Notes: generated by a model not told the origin, from the letters alone. A stretch of DNA of 64,000 nucleotides from Rubricella aquisinus (GCF_014199445.1 NZ_JACIJS010000001.1:382940-446939); one strand, 5' to 3'; shown: positions 36,776 to 46,318, counted from the first letter of the stretch. Made by a program: numbers and translations.

Positions 36776-37775
36776 CCGTGGACATTAGCCCTAGCCCTTC
36801 AAGCTGACGCCACCCCACATAGCGTTCAGACTGGTCGGTCCATAATACTGTTCCGCGATCCATTCCATCGCGATAAGCCCGATACTCCCTGGACGCTGCG
36901 TAATGTTGCCGCCGCTCCAGCTCCTCCAAAGCCTTCCCCCTGAGTAAATGGGAAAATTTGGCATGAAGAAGGCAGCCGGACGCTTTTTCACCCCCCCATT
37001 CGTCATAAACACGGTTTAATCCCCGTGGTAATAAACTGTGGGTTGAGCTGTAATAGACGTACCCACGTTTCCAGCGAACAAGCGGCGTTTTATTCAACGC
37101 CGGCGCCTGGTTGGGCCGGTCGGCAAAAAACGCGCGCATTCGTGGCCCCCCTTGTATCCACAAATTCCCGAAAAGTGCGTTTTTCCGGATCATATAGTTA
37201 CCAGAATCAAACCAGCACAACGTGTCAAAGGGATTTGTTCCCGGCACATATTCCGTTTCCTCGATGGGTTTTTCGGAATACATATCCAGCAAAAGCGCAC
37301 CAAAAGACTTGATCGACGAATTGTCGAGCCAGTCCGTCAGCGCGCGCAGGGGGCGCACATCGCTGTGCGGGTAGACGAAAAATTCGTCCGCATCGACGGT
37401 CAGCACCCAATGATCCTGCGCATAGCGGGCAAGGATATGGTTGACCCAATCCATCCCGAACCGCGATTTTTTGTAGCTCGCTGTGCTGCGCCAAACCGAG
37501 CTATCGGGCTGATCGGCGAGGAATTCCGCCGTGCCATCGGTCGAGCCATTGTCGATGAACAGGAAGTGTCCAATCCCGATTTTCCGATAATAATCAAAGA
37601 AATAAGGAAGGATCGGCCGCTCATTGCGAAGCGTACACACCAAGAGGATATCAGACCGTTCAATCTGCCCCGTGCGGTCAGACACCAGCGTCAACTCACG
37701 CGATTTCAGCAGCGCGCGCAGTTGTAGCCTGCGCCTGCGCAAGCGGAGGAAAAGACGCCTGATAATAGATCGCAT
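36762..37775 (-). CDS. glycosyltransferase family 2-like (GT92-like) protein
   Basis: 337 residues. Signatures are ILLVCTLRNERPILPYFFDY, FLFIDNGSTDGTAEFLADQ (nucleotide-binding acidic motif) and HWVLTVDADEFFVYPH, where DADEFF supplies the metal-binding Asp residues. A short basic N-terminus (IIRRLFLRLRRRRLQLRALL) may touch the membrane. Acceptor and sugar donor are unknown. It overlaps the GT14-like gene by 14 bp. Confidence 0.85.
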   Translation of the reverse strand: MRSIIRRLFLRLRRRRLQLRALLKSRELTLVSDRTGQIERSDILLVCTLRNERPILPYFFDYYRKIGIGHFLFIDNGSTDGTAEFLADQPDSSVWRSTASYKKSRFGMDWVNHILARYAQDHWVLTVDADEFFVYPHSDVRPLRALTDWLDNSSIKSFGALLLDMYSEKPIEETEYVPGTNPFDTLCWFDSGNYMIRKNALFGNLWIQGGPRMRAFFADRPNQAPALNKTPLVRWKRGYVYYSSTHSLLPRGLNRVYDEWGGEKASGCLLHAKFSHLLRGKALEELERRQHYAASREYRAYRDGMDRGTVLWTDQSERYVGWRQLEGLGLMSTGGWI

Positions 37776-37809
37776 CGATTACGCACCCTGCCGTGTCATG
37801 GCAACGGGA

Positions 37810-38958
37810 TTATTCCAGTAACCTTTCCAACACGTTAAAGTGCGTTTGCCATGTCGGCAGCGGCATTTCCAGCTTTGATGCCTCATATGCAGGTTTTGTC
37901 GCGGAATGCTCACGAAAACGTGAGCGGAGCGCATCGGCCCATTCGGCAGGATTTTGCGCGGAAACGTAGTGGGGGGCCTCTCCGAACAGGTCTTTCAGGC
38001 AGGGCAGGTCATGCGCGATCACCGGCAGGCCAATGCCCAGCGCCTCCCCCACTGGCAGGCCCGCCCCTTCTGCCAGTGACGGAAACAGCAGCGCATCGGC
38101 CCGCGCCAAGAGCGCATGGACCTCCGCATCTGGCAGCGCGCCGTGATAGGTCACCCCCGGCGTCGCCCGACAGCGGGACACGAGCGGCGCGCTGCCCCAT
38201 CCCGCGTGACCCACCACATCGAGCACCGCTCCCTCCGCCGCCAGATCGGGCCAGATATCCAGCAGGAGGGACAGGTTCTTGCGCGGCTCCACGGTGCCAA
38301 GCATCAGGAACCGTCCCCGCTCCGGCACACGGGTTATCGGTGGCACGTCAATGCCGGGGGGGATGACATGCCCGTCTAGCACATCACCCCACGCCGACAT
38401 GATCGCCTCAACTTCCCCCCGTGCGGGCTGGGAGACGTAAAGCATTCGGTCCGCATGGGCCGCCACCGCCCGCAACCGCGCGGCAAAGCGGGCAGCGGCC
38501 CCGGCATCACACCAATGCGGGTAAAGGATCGGAATGACGTCATGGATCATGACCGTGATTTGAGCCACGCCGCGCGCCCGCATCCGGCTCAGATCATCCG
38601 CCAGCGGGCTGGTATGGCCCACATTGATGTAGTGCCAGGCCGTCCCGGCGGGCAAAGTCAGCCCGTCGCTGCCCGCGCCATACCACACTGCGTGACGGCG
38701 AAGTGCGGCTTCGATTTGCCGCCGCGAACGGTCCCGCCATGGGGTGAGGTGCGCCTTTAGGTCAAGCTGGGGCGTCTCTGCCCTTAGCCGCGACAAGCCG
38801 TCCGCGTCCAACACAGCCCAAAGCCGCGCGGATTGGTAAAGGTAATGCGCCTCCAGCGCCGCGCTATACGCGGCCTCCACCCGGTCGATCCCCGTCGCCG
38901 CCCCGCGCGCCTGCCGTTGCAGGCTGCGCGTGATGTCGAGCAGGATCGGACGCCGCAT
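37810..38958 (-). CDS. glycosyltransferase family 4 protein
   Basis: 382 residues with the GT-B fold. The N-terminal part has TGIDRVEAAYSAALEAH and YINVGHTSPLADDLSRM; the C-terminal donor domain has LMLGTVEPRKNLSLLLDIWP, YHGALPDAEVHALLARADAL and LFPSLAEGAGLPVGEALGIG (the E-x7-E motif). It transfers a sugar from a nucleotide-sugar donor, probably in polysaccharide assembly. It starts 3 nt after the galU stop and is probably cotranscribed with galU. Confidence 0.88.
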   Translation of the reverse strand: MRRPILLDITRSLQRQARGAATGIDRVEAAYSAALEAHYLYQSARLWAVLDADGLSRLRAETPQLDLKAHLTPWRDRSRRQIEAALRRHAVWYGAGSDGLTLPAGTAWHYINVGHTSPLADDLSRMRARGVAQITVMIHDVIPILYPHWCDAGAAARFAARLRAVAAHADRMLYVSQPARGEVEAIMSAWGDVLDGHVIPPGIDVPPITRVPERGRFLMLGTVEPRKNLSLLLDIWPDLAAEGAVLDVVGHAGWGSAPLVSRCRATPGVTYHGALPDAEVHALLARADALLFPSLAEGAGLPVGEALGIGLPVIAHDLPCLKDLFGEAPHYVSAQNPAEWADALRSRFREHSATKPAYEASKLEMPLPTWQTHFNVLERLLE

Positions 38959-38961
38959 CGC

Positions 38962-39858
38962 TTACTGCTCGGGCATGTCCAATGTGCTGGCAATGTCGCG
39001 GATAAATTCTGCCAATTCGTCCCGCAATTCCGGGCGCGACAGGCCAAACCGGACCGTGGCCTGCAAATACCCCGCTTTGGAGCCGCAATCATACCGCTCT
39101 CCCGAAAAGCGCAGGCCATAAACGCCACGATCACCGCCAACTTCGCGGGCGATAGCGTCGGTCAACTGGATCTCATCCCCCGCGCCGCGCTCTTTCTTAT
39201 TGAGTTGCTGGAGCACTTCGGGCGTCAGGATATAGCGCCCGATCACAGCGAGGTTGGACGGGGCCTCCTCCATCGGGGGCTTTTCGACCATGCCATTGAC
39301 CCGCAGGACCGATCCTTCGGTGCTGTCCACATCCAGCACACCATAAGAGGAGATGTTTTCACGCGGCACTTCCATCGCGGCGACGATGTTGCCGCCGGTT
39401 TCCTCATGGGCATCGACCATCTGCTTTAGACAGCCCGGCTCCCCCATGATCACGTCATCGGGCAGAACCACGGCAAAGGGTTCATCCCCGATCAGACGGC
39501 GCGCGCACCAGACCGCATGACCAAGGCCAAGCGCCTCCCGCTGGCGGATATAGGCGATAGCACCACTGTCCATATCCGTACGCTTCAATTCGCGCAGCAG
39601 GTCATCCTTCCCCTTCTTGCGGAGCGTCTTTTCCAATTCGGGCGCACCGTCGAAATAATCCTCAAGCGCGGATTTCCCTTTTGCCGTGACAAAAATGAAT
39701 TCCTTGATCCCGGCTTCCCGTGCCTCATCAATCGCGTATTGGATCAACGGACGGTCCACGAGGGTCATGATCTCTTTCGGGATGGATTTCGTGGCAGGCA
39801 GGAACCGGGTGCCGAGGCCCGCGACAGGAAAGACGGCCTTGGATACTTTACGCTTCAT
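38962..39858 (-). CDS. galU: UTP-glucose-1-phosphate uridylyltransferase
   Basis: 298 residues starting MKRKVSKAVFPVAGLGTRF; a GTG three codons upstream (39867) is an alternative start. Motifs are GLGTRFLPATKSIPKEIM (UTP loop), VVLPDDVIMGEPGCLKQMV (metal Asp) and GMVEKPPMEEAPSNLAVIGR. It produces UDP-glucose for glycan synthesis. It lies upstream of the GT4 gene, inside the polysaccharide region. Confidence 0.96.
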   Translation of the reverse strand: MKRKVSKAVFPVAGLGTRFLPATKSIPKEIMTLVDRPLIQYAIDEAREAGIKEFIFVTAKGKSALEDYFDGAPELEKTLRKKGKDDLLRELKRTDMDSGAIAYIRQREALGLGHAVWCARRLIGDEPFAVVLPDDVIMGEPGCLKQMVDAHEETGGNIVAAMEVPRENISSYGVLDVDSTEGSVLRVNGMVEKPPMEEAPSNLAVIGRYILTPEVLQQLNKKERGAGDEIQLTDAIAREVGGDRGVYGLRFSGERYDCGSKAGYLQATVRFGLSRPELRDELAEFIRDIASTLDMPEQ

Positions 39859-39899
39859 ACGGCTCACTCATGTTTGCGCCATGGGACTGGCGGCTTGGA

Positions 39900-41213
39900 T
39901 TATTGGTCTTGTTCTATTGGTCCATGGGCAGCAGGCCATGTCCGCCCGTCCCACACAACAGATGTCATGTCAAAAACGCGCTCAAGCCGCGCTTCGTTCC
40001 TAGGAAACCGCCAAATGTGGCGATTTTTGGCAAGATCGTAGCCCAACACATGGGTAAATTGCCGTGACGCTGCGACACGACGCATGTCGCGGCTTGCGGC
40101 ATGGCGCAGGCGGAGGGGGGGCAGGCCACCCTCACCACCAAGGTTGAGCGTGCCGCCAAGGTGCCGCCAGATGCCATCATCGGTTAGCGTGACCCGCAGC
40201 GGACGGGGGCTGTAGCGGTATTCCATCAGCGTCACTTCCGCACCGAGGCTGCGCAAATGCCGCGCATCGTCCCAAGCGCGGCGGCGGGTCAGCAGCGTTG
40301 GCACGATCACGACCCGCAAGTCCGAGGGGGGCGGCGTATCCGCTTGGGCGTTCTGCGGGGCGGGGGCTGGTGCGATCCGAGGGATCATCGGGGCTAAGAT
40401 GGCGGCACTCAGGCCCGCGCGCAACCCATCCATTAAATGACCGATCCGCCCCCCATCAATCAGCCCCAGCCGGTGAAACCGCATCAGGCGGCGCAATTCA
40501 CGCTCTTGATAGCGGATGGACGCGCTTGGCCATTCAGCTTCCGGCGCATGAGAGAACAGGAAGCAGGCGATGGAGCGGCCCTTCACGCGCAGATCCTCCG
40601 GCACCCGTCGCGCGGTGCGGTGGCCGGATTTGGCAAATCCGTGATGCACCAGCGCGCCCGGCACCCAGCCAATCGAATGGCCCGCCTTGTGGAGCCGCAT
40701 CGCCACATCCGTTTCCTCAAGGAAATAGGCAAACCGTTCGTCAAAGCCACCAATCTGGGCAAGGGCTGCGCGACGCAGGATCATATTGGTGCCGTTGACC
40801 TTGGTCGCGACGGCATCCGACGCTGTCTCCGGCACATCCTCTCCGAACCGGTTAAAGGCATGTCGGTCCCATTGCAACCGGACGCCCGTTGGCCCGATCA
40901 CTGGCCCACCGGCAAGGGCCGCCTGCCCGATGCCCGACACCAGCGCACCGAGCCAATCCGGCTCTGGCACCGCGTCATCGTCGATGAAAGCCAACAGATC
41001 ACCGCCCGCTGCCTGCACCCCAGCGTTGCGCGCAGCGGAAAGGTTCGCTTCTCCGATCTCGATCCACCTCACCTGAGTGGCGAAGCGCGCGGGCGGCGGC
41101 GTGTCGGATACCAGCACCGTCTCGAACGGGCGAAACCGCTGCAAGGACAGCCCGGTCAGTGTCAGCGTCGGGTCACGCTGCCAGTTCGGGACGATGACCG
41201 TGACCCGATCCAT
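39900..41213 (-). CDS. glycosyltransferase family 2 protein
   Basis: 437 residues from the ATG at 41213, which gives MDRVTVIVPNWQRDPTLTLT and sits 4 nt after the kdsB stop. The GT-A domain shows LSAARNAGVQAAGGDLLAFI followed by DDDAVPEPDWLGAL (DxD metal site) and GGFDERFAYFLEETDVAMRL (catalytic ED). A ~130-residue C-terminal extension with LRVVIVPTLLTRRRAWDDAR has no evident family. Probably cotranscribed with kdsB and cysQ. Confidence 0.87.
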   Translation of the reverse strand: MDRVTVIVPNWQRDPTLTLTGLSLQRFRPFETVLVSDTPPPARFATQVRWIEIGEANLSAARNAGVQAAGGDLLAFIDDDAVPEPDWLGALVSGIGQAALAGGPVIGPTGVRLQWDRHAFNRFGEDVPETASDAVATKVNGTNMILRRAALAQIGGFDERFAYFLEETDVAMRLHKAGHSIGWVPGALVHHGFAKSGHRTARRVPEDLRVKGRSIACFLFSHAPEAEWPSASIRYQERELRRLMRFHRLGLIDGGRIGHLMDGLRAGLSAAILAPMIPRIAPAPAPQNAQADTPPPSDLRVVIVPTLLTRRRAWDDARHLRSLGAEVTLMEYRYSPRPLRVTLTDDGIWRHLGGTLNLGGEGGLPPLRLRHAASRDMRRVAASRQFTHVLGYDLAKNRHIWRFPRNEARLERVFDMTSVVWDGRTWPAAHGPIEQDQ

Positions 41214-41217
41214 CCGG

Positions 41218-42015
41218 TCAGTCGAGCCCTTGTGCCTTGAGCATCGCTTCGATCCGGGGGACATCGACGGGGTTGTTCAGTTCCCAAAACGCGCGGCCTT
41301 TTGCCTCCACGGGCACGGCGCGCACGTGCACGCCGTTCTCCATGAAACGGAGCTGTTCCAGCCCTTCCCATTTCTCCAGATTGCCCTCGCCCCAGCCAGT
41401 ATAGGCCGTCAGCGCATCGGGGCGGTAGGCATAGACGCCGACATGGTGCCAGACCGGGGTTTCCTCCCCTTCGGCAAATTTGCGGCCCGTATAGGGGATG
41501 ACCTCTTTCGAGAAATAAAGGCTATAGCCCGCCGTATCGAACACCGCCGTCGTACCGCCGACACGGCCCGCTGCGCGATCTTCCAAGAACCCATTGAGGG
41601 CGGCGTGATCACAGCGCAAAACCGGGGTGGCGACGGGACAATCGGGATCGGCTTTCATCGCGTCGATCAGCGCCTCGACGAACCATGGCGGGGTCAGGGG
41701 CGCGTCGCCCTGAAGGTTGACGATGATGTCGTAACCTTTGAGCGTTTCGATGGTTTCAGCGCACCGTTCTGTCCCGTTGCGGCAGGTGTCGGATGTCATC
41801 GCGACCTCTCCACCGAAATCCTTGACGTGATCCGCGATGCGCCGGTCATCGGTGGCGACGACAACCCGGTCCACCCCGGCCACGGCATTCGCCGCATCCC
41901 AGGATCGGCGGATCAGGCTGCGCGCGACGCCATTCGCGCCGGTCAATTCAACCAGCGGTTTGCCCGGATACCGGGTGGAGGCATAGCGGGCGGGAATAAC
42001 GATCAGGACGGACAT
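41218..42015 (-). CDS. kdsB: 3-deoxy-manno-octulosonate cytidylyltransferase
   Basis: 265 residues: LIVIPARYASTRYPGKPLVE (nucleotide-binding N-terminus), VVVATDDRRIADHVKDFGG, CRNGTERCAE and NLQGDAPLTPPWFVEALI. It activates Kdo as CMP-Kdo for LPS and some capsules. It follows cysQ after 3 nt and precedes the GT2 gene. With kdsD (27.9 kb) it marks Kdo use by this organism. Confidence 0.95.
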   Translation of the reverse strand: MSVLIVIPARYASTRYPGKPLVELTGANGVARSLIRRSWDAANAVAGVDRVVVATDDRRIADHVKDFGGEVAMTSDTCRNGTERCAETIETLKGYDIIVNLQGDAPLTPPWFVEALIDAMKADPDCPVATPVLRCDHAALNGFLEDRAAGRVGGTTAVFDTAGYSLYFSKEVIPYTGRKFAEGEETPVWHHVGVYAYRPDALTAYTGWGEGNLEKWEGLEQLRFMENGVHVRAVPVEAKGRAFWELNNPVDVPRIEAMLKAQGLD

Positions 42016-42018
42016 GGC

Positions 42019-42795
42019 TCACCCTTTCTGAAGCGCGACACCAGGGGCGGTCGCGATGAAGAACACGTTTTCATATCCCGGCTTACCATAGACATAGTCG
42101 GTATGGTCATCGAACCGGATCATCCGCCCGCCCGCGCCGCGCAAAACGGCGTCGCCCGCAGCGGTGTCCCATTCCATCGTGCGGCCAAGGCGCGGGTAGA
42201 AATCCGCCTCCCCCGCCGCGACCAGACAGAATTTAAGCGATGACCCGGCAGAGCGCATATCGGCCACGCGGTAGCGCGCGATATAATCATCCGTCGCCTG
42301 ATCCCGGTGCGATTTGGAGGCAACGACGATCAGCGCGTCGTTATCCGGCACGGATACGGTGAGCGCGCGCGGGGCGCCGCCAATCTCCTCGACCGACTGA
42401 CCATCGGGCTGGGTGTAGAACAGACGCTCCTTTGCCGGAGCATAGACCACACCGCGCGTCGGCACGCCCTGCTCGACCAGCGCGATGTTCACCGTGAATT
42501 CGCCACGCCGCTTGATGAATTCCTTGGTCCCGTCCAGCGGATCGACAAGGATGAAGGTGTCAGCATCGATCTGATGGCTGGCAGCCTGTTCTTCGGTCAC
42601 CACCGGAATACCCGGCAGCGCGCTGGCCAGCCCTGCGCAGATCACCCGGTCCGCTGCCAGATCGGCGCGGGTCACCGGGCTGTCATCCGCCTTTGCCTCC
42701 GCCCCGAAATCATCGCTGGCATAAACGGCCATGATCTCCGCCCCGGCCTTGAGCGCGAGGTCACGAAAGGTTGCGGTGATATGGGCGTAGTCCAT
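42019..42795 (-). CDS. cysQ: 3'(2'),5'-bisphosphate nucleotidase CysQ
   Basis: 258 residues of the inositol-monophosphatase-like superfamily: VTEEQAASHQIDADTFILVDPLDGTKEF in outline, with the metal-binding DPLDGTKEFIKRRGEFTV, and SLKFCLVAAGEADFYPRLG, WDTAAGDAVLRGAGG (second metal Asp). It hydrolyses PAP (and PAPS) to AMP, removing the product that inhibits sulfotransferases. Its place in the same region as a PAPS-type sulfotransferase is notable. It starts an operon with kdsB and a GT2 gene. Confidence 0.93.
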   Translation of the reverse strand: MDYAHITATFRDLALKAGAEIMAVYASDDFGAEAKADDSPVTRADLAADRVICAGLASALPGIPVVTEEQAASHQIDADTFILVDPLDGTKEFIKRRGEFTVNIALVEQGVPTRGVVYAPAKERLFYTQPDGQSVEEIGGAPRALTVSVPDNDALIVVASKSHRDQATDDYIARYRVADMRSAGSSLKFCLVAAGEADFYPRLGRTMEWDTAAGDAVLRGAGGRMIRFDDHTDYVYGKPGYENVFFIATAPGVALQKG

Positions 42796-42885
42796 GGCAT
42801 AACTTTCCGGTATTAACCGTGTGTTGAGGGTGATCGCGTTATGCGCGGTTCTGCCCGATCATGGCAAGGCAAAGGACGCACTCCG

Positions 42886-43704
42886 ATGGAACGGATGCAG
42901 CGATACCAGCGGAACAGGACGCATTGGGAAGCAGCACTCAGCTTTCTCGATCTGCTCTATGTGAGCATCGTCCGCGAATTCCGCACCGAAAACGGTGGCG
43001 CGATCATGTCGTTCTTTTCCGCGATCGCGCAGCCCTTGCTGATTTTCCTGCTGTTCTACTTGATCTATGAGGTCGTCGGGCGGGCGGTGATCGTGCGAGG
43101 GGATTTCCTTCTGTTCATGATGACCGGCATCATGATGTATCTGATGCATATCAAGGCGGTGACCAAGCTGCGCAATACGTCCCATTCGATGAAGGGGATG
43201 ATCTTTTATGCGAAAGCCTCGACGATCCTGAGCATCATGTCGGGGGCGCTGTACCAGCTTTACCTCAATATCCTTGCGATCATCGTGATCATGGGGACGT
43301 CCTACCTGATCCGGGGGCATCTGGAGGTGTATAATCCGTCGGGCCTGCTGCTGCCGTTCTTCATCGCGTGGGCCAGCGGGCTGGCGGCGGGAATGATGTT
43401 CATGGCGCTGACGCCTGTGGTGCCATGGCTGATGCCGCGCCTGTGGCAATTCTACCGACGACTTCAGATGTTTTCGAGCGGGAAGATGCTGTTGGGAAAC
43501 ATGGTGCCCGCCGGGATGCTGCCCTTTTTCCAGTGGAACCCGCTGTTTCACTGTATTGATCAGGCGCGGGGGGAGGCGTTCATCAACTATCTGCCGCGCA
43601 ATTCCAACATGACCTATCCGATCTATTTCACCATCGCGCTGTTCGTGCTGGGATTGCTGATCGAATTTGCGGTAAGGGCCAATCAGGATCGCGGGATCGA
43701 GTAG
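42886..43704 (+). CDS. ABC-2 type polysaccharide export permease (KpsM-like)
   Basis: 272 residues from the ATG at 42886, with AAAGGA about 10 nt upstream; an in-frame ATG at 42841 would add 15 residues. Six membrane helices are likely. FLDLLYVSIVREFRTENGG resembles the N-terminal segment of capsule-type ABC-2 permeases, and QWNPLFHCIDQARGEAFINY the conserved NPLxHxIEx-R region near the C-terminus. It would form the inner-membrane channel for polysaccharide export. The partner ATPase (KpsT-like) and the outer components are not in this window. Confidence 0.85.
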   Translation: MERMQRYQRNRTHWEAALSFLDLLYVSIVREFRTENGGAIMSFFSAIAQPLLIFLLFYLIYEVVGRAVIVRGDFLLFMMTGIMMYLMHIKAVTKLRNTSHSMKGMIFYAKASTILSIMSGALYQLYLNILAIIVIMGTSYLIRGHLEVYNPSGLLLPFFIAWASGLAAGMMFMALTPVVPWLMPRLWQFYRRLQMFSSGKMLLGNMVPAGMLPFFQWNPLFHCIDQARGEAFINYLPRNSNMTYPIYFTIALFVLGLLIEFAVRANQDRGIE

Positions 43705-43708
43705 CGGA

Positions 43709-44614
43709 TCACCAGATCACGTCGCCCTGCGCTTTGAAATGCGCCACCAGAAATTCGATGAACGCGCGCAATTTCGGCTGCGGGAACCGGCCCGGCGGGT
43801 ACACGGCGAAAATGCCAAGCTTCTGATCCATGCACTGATCCATCAGGGACACAACGCGCCCGGCCTTGATCGAGTCGCGGATGATGAAACTCGGCACAAG
43901 GGAGATGCCCAGCCCCGCCTCCGCCGCGCGCAGCAGCGCCTCACCATTATTGGCCGTGAGCCGCCCGCCGACGCGGACCTGCCGCTCATTCCCATTGGCC
44001 CCTTTGAGCCGCCAGAAATTCCCGGTGGCGAGGTTGGAATAATGCAACAGCGTATGCCCTTGCAGGTCATCCACACAGGTCGGCGTGCCATGTTCTTCAA
44101 GATAGGCGGGGGATGCCACGATCTTTCCCACCCCTTCCGCGATCTTGCGCGCGCGCAGCGTGCTGTCGGGCAATTCGCCAATGCGGATCGCGATATCGAA
44201 CCCTTCGGACACCAATTCCACGAACCGGTCATCCATGACCATATGCACGGACACTTCGGGGTATTGTTTGAGGAACTCGCCCACGGCCCCGGCCAAATGG
44301 GTGGTGCCAAAACTCACCGGGACGGACACGCGCAATTCCCCGCGCGGCTCTGACTGCATGGCGCTGACCATCGCGTCGGCCTCCGTCGCGTCAGCGATCA
44401 CGCGCGCGGCCTTATCGTAATAGGCAAGGCCGATCTCTGTCGGGCTGACACGGCGGGTTGTCCGATTGAGGAGCCGCGCGCCCAGCCGGGCCTCCATGGA
44501 GGAGACATGCTTGGACACTGCCGATTTGGACACGCCGAGCTTACGCGCTGCATCGGTGAAGCCGCCATGGTCCACCACCGCGATAAACGCTTCCATCTCT
44601 GCCAGCCGGTCCAT
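43709..44614 (-). CDS. LysR-family transcriptional regulator
   Basis: 301 residues. The N-terminal winged HTH is clear (AFIAVVDHGGFTDAARKLGV, then SKSAVSKHVSSMEARLG and LLNRTTRRVSPTEIG), followed by the LysR effector-binding domain (ELRVSVPVSFGTTHLAGAVG). The sequence type belongs to the broad CrgA-like subgroup. No divergent target is adjacent, since the neighbouring transglycosylase gene is on the same strand, so the regulon is unknown. Confidence 0.93.
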   Translation of the reverse strand: MDRLAEMEAFIAVVDHGGFTDAARKLGVSKSAVSKHVSSMEARLGARLLNRTTRRVSPTEIGLAYYDKAARVIADATEADAMVSAMQSEPRGELRVSVPVSFGTTHLAGAVGEFLKQYPEVSVHMVMDDRFVELVSEGFDIAIRIGELPDSTLRARKIAEGVGKIVASPAYLEEHGTPTCVDDLQGHTLLHYSNLATGNFWRLKGANGNERQVRVGGRLTANNGEALLRAAEAGLGISLVPSFIIRDSIKAGRVVSLMDQCMDQKLGIFAVYPPGRFPQPKLRAFIEFLVAHFKAQGDVIW

Positions 44615-44697
44615 CTGCCACTCCGTTTCCTGATTGGTCGTTAATGGCAGATAGTGTCGCGGATTGTTAACTCAATAGAGTGGCGGAAACCTTTTGT

Positions 44698-45288
44698 TCA
44701 GCTACAGCGCGCCAATTGCCCGCGGAATTTCGCGGCCATGGTCTGAACCTCTTGCGCGGCACTCAAAAGGCGGGGTTTGGCGGCATAGCTGCCCCGTTTA
44801 TAGCCCGTGTGCCCTTCGTGATAGGCGAGGTATTGGCGGTAAGGGTCATAGAAAGACAGGCCATTCGCCTGCCGCGTACGGTCCATGTACCAGCCGACGA
44901 AATCGGAGGCATCCGCGAAATTGTCCCGCCGCGCGCTTTTGCGCCCCGTCGAGTCGCGATACCAATCCCATGTTCCATTCACGGCCTGCGCAAAGCCGTA
45001 GGCAGAGGATGTTCCGGGGCTTGCATTGGCGCGGAAATGGCTCTCGCGCCACATGATCGCCATCTTGACCTCAATCGGCGTGCCCCACCGCCGGGCTGAT
45101 GCCTCTGCTGCGGTGCGCCAATGGGGATATTGCGCGAAAATCTCGCACACATCATTGACGTTCCGCGGCTGCGGTTCGCCAGTGGGGCCGTTATACGAAA
45201 TCTCCGTTGGGCGGGGCGATCCACACGCCACCAGCACCAGCGCGAAAACGCCCATCAACAGCCCTCGGAAAGCCCAAGGATAGGTCAT
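44698..45288 (-). CDS. lytic transglycosylase (SLT-domain) lipoprotein
   Basis: 196 residues from the ATG at 45288, which gives the lipoprotein signal TYPWAFRGLLMGVFALVLVA followed by Cys (lipobox LVAC, about residue 22). The SLT-like domain has IMWRESHFRANASPGTSSAYGF in outline, with the catalytic Glu in WRESHF and GFAQAVNGTWDWY, then YLAYHEGHTGYKRGSY. It probably cleaves peptidoglycan as an outer-membrane lipoprotein. Confidence 0.87.
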   Translation of the reverse strand: MTYPWAFRGLLMGVFALVLVACGSPRPTEISYNGPTGEPQPRNVNDVCEIFAQYPHWRTAAEASARRWGTPIEVKMAIMWRESHFRANASPGTSSAYGFAQAVNGTWDWYRDSTGRKSARRDNFADASDFVGWYMDRTRQANGLSFYDPYRQYLAYHEGHTGYKRGSYAAKPRLLSAAQEVQTMAAKFRGQLARCS

Positions 45289-45340
45289 GTAAACACCTGT
45301 ATGTCCTGCTCGAACGGGCGTGTTTTCACGCCTCACATAT

Positions 45341-46222
45341 TCAGACTACAAACGACAGGATAGCCGGAATCGCGAAAATCGCAAGAAGTGTTGACACAAC
45401 GACCATGCCAGCCACGTCCTCCGACTTGGCCTCATATTTCGCGGCCAACATATAGGAGGTCACGGCCACCGGCATCGCAACCTGTAGAACAAGCACCCCG
45501 GTCGCCATAGGCGACAGCCCGAAATAGATCGCGGCATAAGCGGGAACAGCGATACAGACCCCGTATTTGACGACGGACAAAACGACCGCGCGGCCCATGC
45601 TGCCGGGCTTCAAGCGCGCGATGGCCACCCCCAGCGTGATCAGCATCAGCGGAATGCCCATCTGCCCGATCAGGTCCAGCGTATTGCCGACCCAAATCGG
45701 CACGCTCCATCCCATATAGAGGAAAAGCCCGCCCGCCCACGTGGCGTGCACCATCGGTTCCTTGAGCATGGTCAGGGGCGATCCGGCCCCCGCCACCATC
45801 CAGATCCCGATGGTGAAGGACAAGATCGCCATGATCGCGAACACCACCACTGCCAGCGCCAGCCCGTCCTGCCCATAGGCAAACAACGCCACAGGCAGGC
45901 CGATATTCCCGGTATTGCCGAATATCAGCGGCGCGAGATAGGTCCGCAGGTCCAGCCGTGTGACCGCAACGATCACCGCCATGACCACCGCCACACCCGC
46001 ATAGGCCGCAAGGGAGGCATAGACGAGCGCCTGTAGCGCGCTTGGCTCAATCTCCGCCCGCATAAGGGACATGAAGATCAGGCACGGGATGCTCATCGTC
46101 ATCGCGATCCGGGTGACGAACTGAAGGTTGAAATCCCACCCGATCTTGACCCAACCATAGCCGATGGAGGCAAGGATAAACACGGGTGCCGTGATCTGGA
46201 GAACTTGCAGCAACGTGTCCAT
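45341..46222 (-). CDS. AEC-family membrane transporter (auxin efflux carrier type)
   Basis: 293 residues from the ATG at 46222 (GAAAGG upstream). About ten membrane helices in two five-helix halves: LQVLQITAPVFILASIGYGW at the start, FGNTGNIGLPVALFAYGQDG (the conserved N-x-G crossover of the first half) and LQVAMPVAVTSYMLAAKYEA (second crossover). Members export organic anions such as malate or malonate; the substrate is unassigned. Confidence 0.9.
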   Translation of the reverse strand: MDTLLQVLQITAPVFILASIGYGWVKIGWDFNLQFVTRIAMTMSIPCLIFMSLMRAEIEPSALQALVYASLAAYAGVAVVMAVIVAVTRLDLRTYLAPLIFGNTGNIGLPVALFAYGQDGLALAVVVFAIMAILSFTIGIWMVAGAGSPLTMLKEPMVHATWAGGLFLYMGWSVPIWVGNTLDLIGQMGIPLMLITLGVAIARLKPGSMGRAVVLSVVKYGVCIAVPAYAAIYFGLSPMATGVLVLQVAMPVAVTSYMLAAKYEAKSEDVAGMVVVSTLLAIFAIPAILSFVV

Positions 46223-46318
46223 CTTGAGCCTTTCACATTTCAATGACAGGTTTTTGCCCCCGGTGGACAGGAAGTCAACGCATCACTAGATAGGCTCTAT
46301 GACCAAGGGACTCAGACC

